A stretch of 64,000 nt of DNA, from NCBI GenBank assembly GCA_937120475.1, contig CAKZJV010000007.1, forward strand, positions 2,310,068 through 2,374,067, in the 5' to 3' direction. The notes under the pieces were generated by a model. It saw nothing but the letters and a program-made list of their open reading frames with translations, was not told where the DNA came from and made no database searches. Position numbers and translations under genes: made by a program. Every line of letters starts with the position of its first letter. The stretch's first letter is position 1. This document shows, in pieces, positions 51,753 to 59,770 of the stretch. This stretch comes from an uncultured Cryomorphaceae bacterium (lineage in GTDB: Bacteria; Bacteroidota; Bacteroidia; Flavobacteriales; Schleiferiaceae).

Positions 51753-52484
51753 TTACTGTACCGTACCCACGGCCGACTTGAAGGAAGCGGTGTTATTGGA
51801 TACATCGGTTACGGTAACAATCAGTTGATAATCGATGCCCGGAGGGTAACCGGTATTGTCGCTTGTAAAAGTTTTGTCTTCCACCTTTTTCACCGTGCCG
51901 TTGAGGTCGCCTACTTGGTAACTGTCCAACAGTTGAAAAGGCTCTCCGTCTGAGTCTAGCCAGAATAATTCGGCCTTGAAACTTTTAAGCCCCAGGTCAT
52001 CGGTCATTTCAAAAGCCGCGCGTATGTCTTTATTGGGCCCCCTTTCGGCATTGGGGGTAAAAAAGAAAAAGCCCACCTCGGGCCCCTGCAGGTCCAGCAC
52101 GGTAAAATTTTCCTCTTTTTCACTTTGGTTGCCGGAAGCATCAGTGGCTCTGATGTAAATGGTATTTTGCCCGGTATTGTTAAAACCACCGTCAATTTTA
52201 GCGTTAAAGCCCAACTCCTCTTCGGTATTTTTAAGCGTGTCGATGTAGTTGGAATAATAAGGCTGGCTTTCACCGGCTTTGGTGAGCGTGATATAAACGT
52301 TGGCCAGGCTTACACTGGCCTTTAGTTTAAGCGCAACGGGCAGCGTATTGCTGTAATCCACCGTGGCTACCGGGGCCATAATTTCAATTTCAGGACCAAC
52401 GGGCTGAGGGTTGCCCGGATCATCCTTTTTATCACAGGCACTGAAGAGGTAAACGGATAAGAGGGCAACAAAAATTTTCTTCAT
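51753..52484 (-). CDS. Ig-like lipoprotein, unknown function
   Basis: A 243-residue lipoprotein with signal MKKIFVALLSVYLFSAC and an acidic linker DKKDDPGNPQP. Two beta-sandwich stretches follow, each with the pattern of bacterial Ig/cadherin-like domains (IYIRATDASGNQSEKEE and IDYQLIVTVTDVSNNTAS). It is like the DUF4625-type lipoproteins of Bacteroidota, but I am not sure of that family. Transcribed divergently from the deiodinase-like gene. Confidence 0.75.
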   Translation of the reverse strand: MKKIFVALLSVYLFSACDKKDDPGNPQPVGPEIEIMAPVATVDYSNTLPVALKLKASVSLANVYITLTKAGESQPYYSNYIDTLKNTEEELGFNAKIDGGFNNTGQNTIYIRATDASGNQSEKEENFTVLDLQGPEVGFFFFTPNAERGPNKDIRAAFEMTDDLGLKSFKAELFWLDSDGEPFQLLDSYQVGDLNGTVKKVEDKTFTSDNTGYPPGIDYQLIVTVTDVSNNTASFKSAVGTVQ

Positions 52485-52508
52485 AAATGGAGCTTAAAGG
52501 GCTATGTG

Positions 52509-52516
52509 CAAATATA
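52509..52516 (-). promoter_or_regulatory. -7 element of the Ig-like lipoprotein gene
   Basis: The minus strand reads TATATTTG, a full match to TAnnTTTG, 24 nt before the ATG at 52484. Confidence 0.5.
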
Positions 52517-52554
52517 GCAAAGCCCTTATTCAACGTAGCTGAGTAGATAACCAG

Positions 52555-52562
52555 TATCTTTC
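52555..52562 (+). promoter_or_regulatory. Putative -7 element of the deiodinase-like gene
   Basis: TATCTTTC, 7 of 8 to TAnnTTTG, 20 nt before the ATG at 52583. No -33 element is clear. Confidence 0.35.
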
Positions 52563-52582
52563 GCAGTAAATAAACCGGAAAA

Positions 52583-53245
52583 ATGACCCAAGATTCTTCT
52601 GCTTTTATGCCCTACCGCCCCCTGCGGGTAAATGCACCGGAAAAGGAGGCCCTGAGTTTTTACCAACGTATGGATCAGCGCAGGTCGGTCCGCGACTTTT
52701 CCGACCGGGAAGTGTCGCGCGAGGTGATCGAAAACCTGATCCGTACCGCTTCATCAGCACCCAGCGGAGCTCATAAGCAACCCTGGACTTTTGTAGCGGT
52801 GTCGCAGCCCGCAGTGAAAAAACAAATCAGGGAAGCCGCTGAAAAAGAAGAGTACGAATTTTACCACGGTCGCGCTACCGAGGAATGGTTGCAGGATCTT
52901 AAACCCATCGGTACCGATTGGCACAAACCTTTTTTGGAGATAGCCCCCTGGCTGATTGTGGTCTTTAAAAAGTCGTACAACAACGAGGGGCATGGTAAAA
53001 GCAAAAACTACTACGTACAGGAATCCGTAGGTATTGCCTGTGGTTTTTTAATTGCGGCCATACACCAGGCCGGTTTGGTAACCTTAACCCATACGCCCAG
53101 CCCCATGAATTTTTTGGGGGACATCCTGAAACGGCCGGATAATGAAAAACCCTTTTTGCTGCTGCCGGTGGGCTACCCCGCCAGTGGTGCACAGGTGCCC
53201 CGCCTGCAACGTAAAACCCTGGATGAGGTGAGTGTTTTTATTTAG
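52583..53245 (+). CDS. Iodotyrosine-deiodinase-like flavoprotein (nitroreductase superfamily)
   Basis: FMN-dependent homodimeric enzyme that most likely removes halogen reductively from halotyrosines. The 220 residues follow human IYD along almost the whole length: RRSVRDFS (FMN phosphate), RTASSAPSGAHKQPWTF, SVGIACGFLIAAIHQAGLVTLTHTP, and LLLPVGYPASGAQVP near the end. The three residues that hold the zwitterion of the substrate in IYD (human Glu157, Tyr161, Lys182) align with Glu90, Tyr94 and Lys115, with identical spacing. Generic nitroreductases lack this active-site lid. A Bacteroidota IYD (Haliscomenobacter) is known. Comparison was from memory; a plain nitroreductase is the alternative. 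Confidence 0.8.
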   Translation: MTQDSSAFMPYRPLRVNAPEKEALSFYQRMDQRRSVRDFSDREVSREVIENLIRTASSAPSGAHKQPWTFVAVSQPAVKKQIREAAEKEEYEFYHGRATEEWLQDLKPIGTDWHKPFLEIAPWLIVVFKKSYNNEGHGKSKNYYVQESVGIACGFLIAAIHQAGLVTLTHTPSPMNFLGDILKRPDNEKPFLLLPVGYPASGAQVPRLQRKTLDEVSVFI

Positions 53246-53300
53246 GTTTATTAGAAGAGAAGTACGGATTTAAGTATTCTTTAAGAGGGTGGGCCTGTGC

Positions 53301-53522
53301 TCAATCTTCGATATCGGTAAGCTCATATAAGGGTACCTCCAAAGCTTCGGCTATGATATGCAATACATAGATTGACGAGTTGATCTTTCCCAGTTCAATG
53401 CGTCCCATCCAGGTACGTTCGCGATCGCACCTCCTGGCAAGTTCTGCCTGACTTATTCCGCGTTCGGTTCTAAGCTCCCTAATACGATCGCCTATTTTGA
53501 TGAGAAGTACCTCTTTATTCAT
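53301..53522 (-). CDS. Small XRE-family helix-turn-helix regulator
   Basis: A 73-residue DNA-binding protein that is almost only a Cro/CI-type five-helix domain: IGDRIRELRTERGISQAELARRCDRERTWMGRIELGKINSS, with recognition helix around RERTWMGRIE. The tail VPLYELTDIED is usual for stand-alone XRE proteins. No toxin or prophage gene is next to it. A near-consensus -7 element and a short inverted repeat just upstream suggest autoregulation. Confidence 0.88.
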   Translation of the reverse strand: MNKEVLLIKIGDRIRELRTERGISQAELARRCDRERTWMGRIELGKINSSIYVLHIIAEALEVPLYELTDIED

Positions 53523-53524
53523 GC

Positions 53525-53563
53525 CTCTTGTTACGAGGCAACAAGCTGGAAATTATAAACTTA
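53525..53563 (-). promoter_or_regulatory. Promoter region and inverted repeat before the XRE gene
   Basis: The minus strand reads TAAGTTTA at 53563-53556 (7 of 8 to TAnnTTTG). Between it and the ATG lies CTTGTT-ACGAGGC-AACAAG at 53525-53543, a 6-bp inverted repeat suitable as an autoregulatory operator. Confidence 0.4.
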
Positions 53564-53717
53564 CGATGTGTAATCAGATACGTTTACATTTTATTCGTGT
53601 AAATATTGTCTGATATGATTCAATCACCTTTACATTTTTTTAATATAAAATAGGATAGAATTTTTTAGGTTTAATGAAATTTATTATTTATCGTTGCATA
53701 GGTTAATTAGTAAAAAG

Positions 53718-53768
53718 AGGGGCAGAGTAGTAGAGTAAAGCCCCTGTAAGCAGGTTAACAGGGGCTTT
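53718..53768 (+). terminator. Strong hairpin with a competing upstream pairing (terminator or attenuator-like)
   Basis: AAAGCCCCTGT (53737-53747) and ACAGGGGCTTT (53758-53768) form an 11-bp perfect stem with a 10-nt loop, followed by TCTTCTCCTT. AGGGGC at 53718-53723 can instead pair with GCCCCT at 53740-53745, which would prevent the downstream stem. This is the layout of an attenuator, 146 nt before the type IX cargo gene. The downstream T-tract is imperfect. Confidence 0.45.
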
Positions 53769-53913
53769 CTTCTCCTTAACAAGAAAAGTATAGACTACCT
53801 CTTAAACCTTATTACTTTAAGTTTTCATGGGAGGAAAACAAAAAGCTATTACGGTCACGGCATTAAGCGGTGGCTTTAATGTTTGTTGTTTTTTAATTTA
53901 ATAAAAGAATCTC

Positions 53914-56601
53914 ATGAAAAACGGTTACTATCGGGCGTTTGCCGCCCTTACTTTATGGGCATTAAGTTTTAACCTTCCGGCTCAGAATTGCAGTTACAAC
54001 CCCACCCCTTTGGTTATTTCCGGTAATACTAACTGGAATACCGACCGGAAAATCACTTCCGATGTCGTCATCCAGGGCGGGGCCACCCTTACCCTTACCG
54101 CCAAACTCGAAATGCTGCCCGATGGCAAAATATTGATTAAGCCCAATGGCAAACTTAAAATCAATGCAGGCGGCCACATTACCAGTACAGCCGGTTGCAC
54201 CAACTCCTGGAAAGGCATTGAGATTGAAGGCAACCGCAACCAGGGGCAAATCAATTTTTTCCAGGGAAAACTGGATATAAGCGGAGGGAAGCTCTCCAAC
54301 GCCTGCCGCGCCATCCTCAACACCGTTACCCTTACCGGTGGAGGCTACGACTGGCATAAAACCGGGGGCATGATTGAGGCCGAAGACGCCACCTTTGAGA
54401 ACAACGCCCGCGATGTAACCCTGCTCACCTATCATAACGTGGCCGGGGGTAATGAGCTGAATTACCAGGCCCGCTTTACCAATTGCGATTTTTTGCGCAA
54501 CAACAACTACGTAAACCCGGCCCACCCCAACTCCCATGTGGCCCTGCTGGACGTGGTAGGCCCCGTTTTTGAAGGTTGCCACTTTATCAACACCCGCGAC
54601 CGCGATACCAATGCAGACCGTACCGCCATCGGGGCCACCAACGCCATTGCCAATTTTGTTCAGTCCACACAACGCAGGGGGCGTTTTGAAAATTACGACC
54701 GGGGTATCTTCATGTCCGGGGCCAGCCGCCCCGATAAGGAAGTACACATTTACGAAAACGACTTTGACCGCAACACCATCGGTATTGAACTGATCGGGTG
54801 CAGCAATTTCAAAATCACCTCCAACACCTTTGAGATGAAAAAAGGCCATTGGTGGAACTCCGTAACCAGTAGCCAGGAACCCTGGCAGTACGGTATATAC
54901 CTCGATGCCAGTTACGACTTCAGGATAATGGCCAATTACTTTACCAACGTAAGCAGCGGCAGCCCCATACTCGGGCAAACGGCCGTAGCCGTAACCGATG
55001 GCATGGGTTTTACCAACCGCCTGTACAAAAATGAAGTAGATGAGCTGGTGGGAGGCTTTGGCTCCTTTTCCTCCAACCGCAACGCCTCCGGTACCGATGG
55101 CCTTTTGATCGGGTGTAATGAATTTGACCTGCGGCCCCTGGGTACCGGTGATGTGGGCGTTATGGGTGCCTTTACCGGCTCCATCCCCCAGAATGAGTTG
55201 GGTGTAGCCAAACACCAGGGGCCCTTTGTTGTGTCTCAAAAGGATTACAGCAAAATGGCCAACAACCTGCACACCCCCGGCCCGGGTTCCAACTGGTACA
55301 CCTTCAATACCGTCAGTCAATCCTACTACTATCATTCCAATATGGAACCCCGCTGCATACCCGGCTACAGCGGCAAGCCTTTGAATTTGGAACCTCAAAC
55401 CGTTCCTTACGACCGTGATCAGTGGTGCCCCGGCCCCAATCCCGCCCTGCAAGCGGGCGATGTGAACACCACCCTGGCCGGGCTGGACGTGGAAGACCAG
55501 GGCTGGGGAGGCGAATGGGCCTTATTTTACCAGCTCATCGACAACGGCAGTACCCCCGCCCTGGAAGCCCAGATACTGGCAGCCGGGCAACCCGATTACC
55601 AAAACCTCTATCTCGACCTCATGGATCTATCCCCCTACGTATCCATTGAAAACCTGCTGAACCTTTTACAACTGCCCAACTTCCCGGAACTGGCCATCCG
55701 CAATATTTTGGTGGCCAACCCCCACGGGGCGCGTGACCCGGAGGTGATGGAAGCCGTCTATAACCACCAGCCCCCCTTTGCCACGACCACCATACAGGAT
55801 ATTGAACAAGGCAGCCACACGCTAACCTCTTACGATGTGCAAACCGCCAAAATATCCGCCCACAACTACCAACGTCACGAACTGGTGGACCGGCTAACCA
55901 CCTATTATGCCGAAGAAGGTAACGCCATGAATGAGATTACCCAACTGCTGGAAGACCGGGACGAGTTATTGTACCACTACGCCCTGGTGGATATGGAACT
56001 ACAGGCCGGGCTGCTCAGTGAAGCCCAAAGCCACCTGAACGCCATAGCCAGCACCGCTTTTATGGAAGGCAGTGATGCCGACCGCCACCAGGCCATGTTG
56101 GGCTATTATGCAGTAGTGACCGCCTGTTTGGAAGACGGCCGCCTGCTGACCCAACTCAACGGGGAAGAAATCAGCGACCTGCAAGCCATGTCCGGCTACG
56201 GCCCCTCCGACTTTCCCCTGGTACGTGCCAAAGCCCTTTCGCTGCTATGGCTCAACGGGGTAGCAGCCGTACACCAAAAACCCTCCCCCGACCAGGCCAA
56301 AACGCTGCCGGATTACGGAGTACGCCCCGCACGGCCTACCGCTCAGGTACAAGCCTACCCCAACCCGGCTACCGATCATTTGATTGTGCAGTGGGACTGG
56401 TTTAATATGGGTTTAACCCAAAGCATAGAAATAGAACTGTACAATACGGACGGGCGCAAGGTGTTCAGCCTGACGGAAGCCGACTACGCCCGCAATACCG
56501 CTGTACTGCGTTTACAAGACCACAAGCCCGGTTCCTACATCCTGCGTATGAAAAGCGGGGAGGATGTGCTATATTCGGAAACGGTGCTGGTAAATCGTTA
56601 A
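53914..56601 (+). CDS. Secreted beta-helix protein with type IX sorting domain
   Basis: An 895-residue exported protein: signal peptide (MKNGYYRAFAALTLWALSFNLPAQ), a right-handed parallel beta-helix region (about 30-470) with Asn-rich turns such as ATFENNARDVTLL and NDFDRNTIGIELIGCSNFKITSNTF, a helical alpha/alpha region (about 520-800, with AQILAAGQPDYQNLYLDLM), and a type A sorting domain at the end (VQAYPNPATDHLIVQW to SYILRMKSGE...ETVLVNR, about 815-895). The DNA is much richer in GC at third positions than its upstream spacer. Beta-helix cargo often binds or cuts polysaccharide, but no catalytic set is seen. It heads a cluster of similar cargo genes. Confidence 0.85.
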   Translation: MKNGYYRAFAALTLWALSFNLPAQNCSYNPTPLVISGNTNWNTDRKITSDVVIQGGATLTLTAKLEMLPDGKILIKPNGKLKINAGGHITSTAGCTNSWKGIEIEGNRNQGQINFFQGKLDISGGKLSNACRAILNTVTLTGGGYDWHKTGGMIEAEDATFENNARDVTLLTYHNVAGGNELNYQARFTNCDFLRNNNYVNPAHPNSHVALLDVVGPVFEGCHFINTRDRDTNADRTAIGATNAIANFVQSTQRRGRFENYDRGIFMSGASRPDKEVHIYENDFDRNTIGIELIGCSNFKITSNTFEMKKGHWWNSVTSSQEPWQYGIYLDASYDFRIMANYFTNVSSGSPILGQTAVAVTDGMGFTNRLYKNEVDELVGGFGSFSSNRNASGTDGLLIGCNEFDLRPLGTGDVGVMGAFTGSIPQNELGVAKHQGPFVVSQKDYSKMANNLHTPGPGSNWYTFNTVSQSYYYHSNMEPRCIPGYSGKPLNLEPQTVPYDRDQWCPGPNPALQAGDVNTTLAGLDVEDQGWGGEWALFYQLIDNGSTPALEAQILAAGQPDYQNLYLDLMDLSPYVSIENLLNLLQLPNFPELAIRNILVANPHGARDPEVMEAVYNHQPPFATTTIQDIEQGSHTLTSYDVQTAKISAHNYQRHELVDRLTTYYAEEGNAMNEITQLLEDRDELLYHYALVDMELQAGLLSEAQSHLNAIASTAFMEGSDADRHQAMLGYYAVVTACLEDGRLLTQLNGEEISDLQAMSGYGPSDFPLVRAKALSLLWLNGVAAVHQKPSPDQAKTLPDYGVRPARPTAQVQAYPNPATDHLIVQWDWFNMGLTQSIEIELYNTDGRKVFSLTEADYARNTAVLRLQDHKPGSYILRMKSGEDVLYSETVLVNR

Positions 56602-56616
56602 TTTGTAGAATGGTAA

Positions 56617-56657
56617 AGTTATGAGTTGAGAGTTTAACCTACTTTCAACTCATAACT
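56617..56657. repeat. 17-bp inverted repeat (hairpin) after the beta-helix gene
   Basis: AGTTATGAGTTGAGAGT (56617-56633) and ACTTTCAACTCATAACT (56641-56657) pair over 17 bp with one G-U pair and a 7-nt loop. It is AT-rich and lacks a T-tract, so it may be an imperfect terminator, a transcript stabiliser or a small repeat element. Confidence 0.6.
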
Positions 56658-56677
56658 CTTCACTAAATCACTAAGCT

Positions 56678-58150
56678 CTGAAACAGGCTCTAACATACCT
56701 ACTAATTGCTCTAGGACTACTGGCCCAGGGGCAAACCCGTTTTAACCGCATTCATAGCCTGGGTGGTAGCCAGTCCGAATTACTGGTATTGGATTCGGGT
56801 TACGTTACGATGGTAAGCGAGGACCAGCAACTGAAGGATTTGATGGTGCGCGAATACGATCTACAGGGCAATATGGTGGATTCGGTGCATTACAATTATA
56901 ACAATGAAACCGTTTTTACCACTGGTAGTTGTCTGTTTTCAGTATTGAAAAATCGCTTTATCGCGGGGTTTTCCATCAATAATTCCGTAAGATTCCTGAA
57001 ATTCAAAAGGAATTGGGATACGGTAAGTTCCGGTTTCTATCAGGTGGACACCTTTTACACCATCGTACATTCACTGCATAAAGACAGTGATTCTACTTTT
57101 GTCGCAAATGGCTGGTTTTACAACGAGGTTTCCAAGCGTTCCAACCTTTTTTTGACCCGCTTCGATACCGCTTTTAACCCGCTGTGGGAACAACGTTATT
57201 ACGATAGTACAAACGTTGCCTACGGTGGTTTTTTTGATGGGTACGTGATTCCCACCCAAAAGGGCTTTATGATGGGCATTCAGGGCTTTTACGCCAGTAA
57301 CAACCCGATTAAAGGGTTTATTATTGGTACCGATTCCCTGGGCAATGAATTGTGGCGCAAAGAGTTCAGCAACAAAAAAGGCATTGGCCTGGTACAGATG
57401 GCGGCCCGCACGGACGGCCAGTACCTCTTTATAGCCCCGGAAATACTGGACACCAATTACCGGTCTTTTGACCGGCCCTCGCGGCTGAGGTTTGGGGTTA
57501 TTGATGCGGATGGTCAAATAACCGTGGATAAGCGGATTGGCCCGATTCTGGACAATATGGGCACCTCGGCCTTTACTAAAACTTTGGACGGTAATTTTGT
57601 AACCGGTGGCTATACGTACGTTGACCCCGGCCAGGATGTGTCCTATTTATTCAAGTTTTCACCCGATGGGGACAGCATCTGGCACCGGAACTACTGGCAC
57701 GGTTACCCGGAAGCCTTTAATATGCTTTATACGGCCCGCGCCACCGCTGACTCTGGTCTGGTAATTACTGGAAGCCACCTGGATGTTGAACGCAGATACT
57801 CCCCTTTAAATAGCGCAAACTACACCTGGCTTTTAAAGCTCGATCAATACGGCTGTGATACAGCCGGTTGTCATCAAATCGGTTTACCGGAAACGGAGTT
57901 TTCACAAATCCCGCTTAAAGTTTATCCCAACCCGGCCCGTGAGCAGTTTACCATTGCGTGGCCGGAAACCCAGGAATCCGTACAACTAAAAATTTTCAAT
58001 ACCACCGGCCAACCGGTGTATGAAGAAGAGTTAAAGGAAGTGCTGGAAAAAACCATCGATACCCGCCAATGGCCAGCCGGTATGTACCACCTGCAAATCA
58101 ACAGCGGCAGAGCGCAACAATCCAGGGCCATCCTCATTGAAAAGGGCTAA
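56678..58150 (+). CDS. Type IX cargo protein, tandem copy 1, CTG start inferred
   Basis: About 490 residues. The frame is open back to a TAA at 56672, leaving only GCT and CTG before the sequence KQALTYLLIALGLLAQGQT, a clear signal peptide; thus CTG 56678 is the only sensible initiation codon. The first ordinary start (TTG 56789) would lose the signal. The body has beta-propeller-like repeats with Asp-Ser-Gly and phrases such as GTDSLGNELWRKEF and FSPDGDSIWHRNYW, and ends in a type A sorting domain from LKVYPNPAREQFTIAW. Its neighbour at 58208 is a close paralog: both ends and the centre are nearly identical, while about residues 85-175 differ. Ligand unknown. Confidence 0.78.
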   Translation: MKQALTYLLIALGLLAQGQTRFNRIHSLGGSQSELLVLDSGYVTMVSEDQQLKDLMVREYDLQGNMVDSVHYNYNNETVFTTGSCLFSVLKNRFIAGFSINNSVRFLKFKRNWDTVSSGFYQVDTFYTIVHSLHKDSDSTFVANGWFYNEVSKRSNLFLTRFDTAFNPLWEQRYYDSTNVAYGGFFDGYVIPTQKGFMMGIQGFYASNNPIKGFIIGTDSLGNELWRKEFSNKKGIGLVQMAARTDGQYLFIAPEILDTNYRSFDRPSRLRFGVIDADGQITVDKRIGPILDNMGTSAFTKTLDGNFVTGGYTYVDPGQDVSYLFKFSPDGDSIWHRNYWHGYPEAFNMLYTARATADSGLVITGSHLDVERRYSPLNSANYTWLLKLDQYGCDTAGCHQIGLPETEFSQIPLKVYPNPAREQFTIAWPETQESVQLKIFNTTGQPVYEEELKEVLEKTIDTRQWPAGMYHLQINSGRAQQSRAILIEKG

Positions 58151-58232
58151 GGTTGAAACGTATTGGCACCAGATACCAAAAACTAAGGACTAGAAACTCC
58201 AAAAACTCTGAAACAAAAACTCACATACTTAC
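58141..58232 (+). repeat. Inter-copy spacer repeat, unit A
   Basis: The 92 nt spanning the end of copy 1, the spacer and the first codons of copy 2 recur with a few substitutions and a 1-nt deletion at 59680-59770. It marks the boundary of a tandem duplication whose unit is gene plus spacer. Confidence 0.85.
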
Positions 58233-59689
58233 TCCTGCTTTTTGGGCTTATCGCCCAGGGGCAAACCCGTTTTAACCGCATTCATAGCCTGGGTGGCAGC
58301 CAGTCGGAATTACTGGTATTGGATTCGGGTTACGTTACGATGGTAAGCGAGGACCAGCAACTGAAGGATTTGATGGTGCGCGAATACGATCTACAGGGCA
58401 ATATGGTGGATTCAGTGCATTACGATTATAGCAATGAGACCGTTTTTACCACGGGGAGTTGTCTGTTCAAGCAAAAAAAATCCCCTCATTTTATCGCGGC
58501 ATTTTCCATTGACCGCCCCATTCATTTTGTGAAGTTCAACCGGCAGTGGGACACCGTGCAAAGCCTTTCCCTGCGTTTACTTTCTTCCTCCTCCACCAGT
58601 GTTTACTCCCTCTACCAGGACAGTGATTCTACCTTTGTGGCCTGCGGGCGTTACGATGAGCTGAATAACAAACGTTCAAATTTATACCTCCTTAAACTGG
58701 ACACCGCCTTTAACGTGCTTTGGGAGAAACGCTATTACGATAGCACAAACGTTACCTACGGTGGTTTTTTCGATGGGTACGTGATTCCCACCCAAAGGGG
58801 CTTTATGCTGGGCATTCAGGGCTTTTACGCCAGTAACAACCCGATTAAAGGATTTATTATTGGTACCGATTCCCTGGGTAATGAGTTGTGGCGAAAAGAG
58901 TTCAGCAACAAAAAAGGCATTGGCCTGGTACAGATGGCGGCCCGCACGGACGGCCAGTACCTCTTTATAGCCCCGGAAATACTGGACACCAATTTCCGGT
59001 CTTTTGACCGGCCCATGCAACTGAGGTTTGGGGTTATTGATGCGGACGGTCAAATAACCGTGGACAAGCGGATTGGCCCGATTCTGGACAATATGGGCAA
59101 CTCGGTTTTTACACAAACTTTGGACGGTAATTTTGTAACCGGGGGTTATACGTACGTTGACCCCGGTAAAAATGTGTCTTACCTTTTTAAATTCTCCCCT
59201 GACGGAGACAGCATCTGGCACCGGAACTACTGGTACGGTTACCCGGAAGCCTTTAATATGCTTTACACGGCCCGCGCCACCGCTGACTCTGGTTTAGTAC
59301 TCACCGGATATCATTCCGATTTGGAATATAGACATTCACCACTAAATTCTACGGCTAGTTACACCTGGCTTTTAAAGCTCGATCAACACGGCTGTGATAC
59401 GGCCGGTTGTCATCAAATCGGTTTGCCGGAAACGAAGCTTTCACAAATCCCGCTTAAAGTTTATCCCAACCCGGCCCGTGAGCAGTTTACCATTGCGTGG
59501 CCGGAAACACAGGAGTCCATACAACTAAAAATTTTCAATACCACCGGCCAACTGGTGTATGAAGAAGAGTTAAAGGAAGTGCTGGAAAAACGTATTTCGG
59601 TTCAAGGGTGGCCAACCGGTATATACTACCTTCAAATCAACAGCGGCAGAGCGCAACAATCCAGGGCCATCCTCATTGAAAAGGGCTAA
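58208..59689 (+). CDS. Type IX cargo protein, tandem copy 2, CTG start inferred
   Basis: About 493 residues, paralog of the gene at 56678. CTG 58208 precedes KQKLTYLLLLFGLIAQGQT, again a signal peptide with no ATG, GTG or TTG between the in-frame TAA at 58184 and the mature part; the first normal start is TTG 58319. The protein shares TRFNRIHSLGGSQSELL, the GGFFDGYVIPTQ region and the type A sorting domain (YPNPAREQF to QSRAILIEKG) with copy 1. Residues about 85-175 diverge (QKKSPHFIAAFSIDRPIHF here against SVLKNRFIAGFSINNSVRF). Identical start context in both copies argues against a sequencing error. Function unknown. Confidence 0.78.
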   Translation: MKQKLTYLLLLFGLIAQGQTRFNRIHSLGGSQSELLVLDSGYVTMVSEDQQLKDLMVREYDLQGNMVDSVHYDYSNETVFTTGSCLFKQKKSPHFIAAFSIDRPIHFVKFNRQWDTVQSLSLRLLSSSSTSVYSLYQDSDSTFVACGRYDELNNKRSNLYLLKLDTAFNVLWEKRYYDSTNVTYGGFFDGYVIPTQRGFMLGIQGFYASNNPIKGFIIGTDSLGNELWRKEFSNKKGIGLVQMAARTDGQYLFIAPEILDTNFRSFDRPMQLRFGVIDADGQITVDKRIGPILDNMGNSVFTQTLDGNFVTGGYTYVDPGKNVSYLFKFSPDGDSIWHRNYWYGYPEAFNMLYTARATADSGLVLTGYHSDLEYRHSPLNSTASYTWLLKLDQHGCDTAGCHQIGLPETKLSQIPLKVYPNPAREQFTIAWPETQESIQLKIFNTTGQLVYEEELKEVLEKRISVQGWPTGIYYLQINSGRAQQSRAILIEKG

Positions 59690-59770
59690 GGTTGAAACGT
59701 ATTGGCACCAGATACCAAAAACTAAAGACTAGAAACTCCAAAAGCTCTGAAACAAAACTCACATACTTAC
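59680..59770 (+). repeat. Inter-copy spacer repeat, unit B
   Basis: Second copy of the 58141-58232 sequence, following tandem copy 2 and leading into the collapsed third copy. It differs by few bases, including loss of one A in the run after CTGAAACA. Confidence 0.85.

Larger units (their letters stand above)
53523..53913. other. AT-rich 391-bp region without genes
   Basis: Besides the XRE promoter at its left end and two competing hairpins at 53718-53768, nothing with coding character is seen. The stretch 53570-53700 is strongly AT-rich. No standard promoter could be assigned for the gene at 53914; TAATGTTTG at 53878-53886 is close but has a 3-nt gap. Confidence 0.6.

Noticed and set aside
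53962-55452. Long open frame (about 496 codons) on the minus strand
   Set aside because: Lies wholly inside the beta-helix gene on the other strand. Its product is a monotonous Gly/Val/Ala-rich sequence without a signal or motif; it is a shadow of GC-rich third positions.
58141-59770. Direct repeats as a CRISPR or mobile element
   Set aside because: Only two long spacer copies flanking homologous genes; no short regular repeats, no cas genes, no transposase or terminal inverted repeats.
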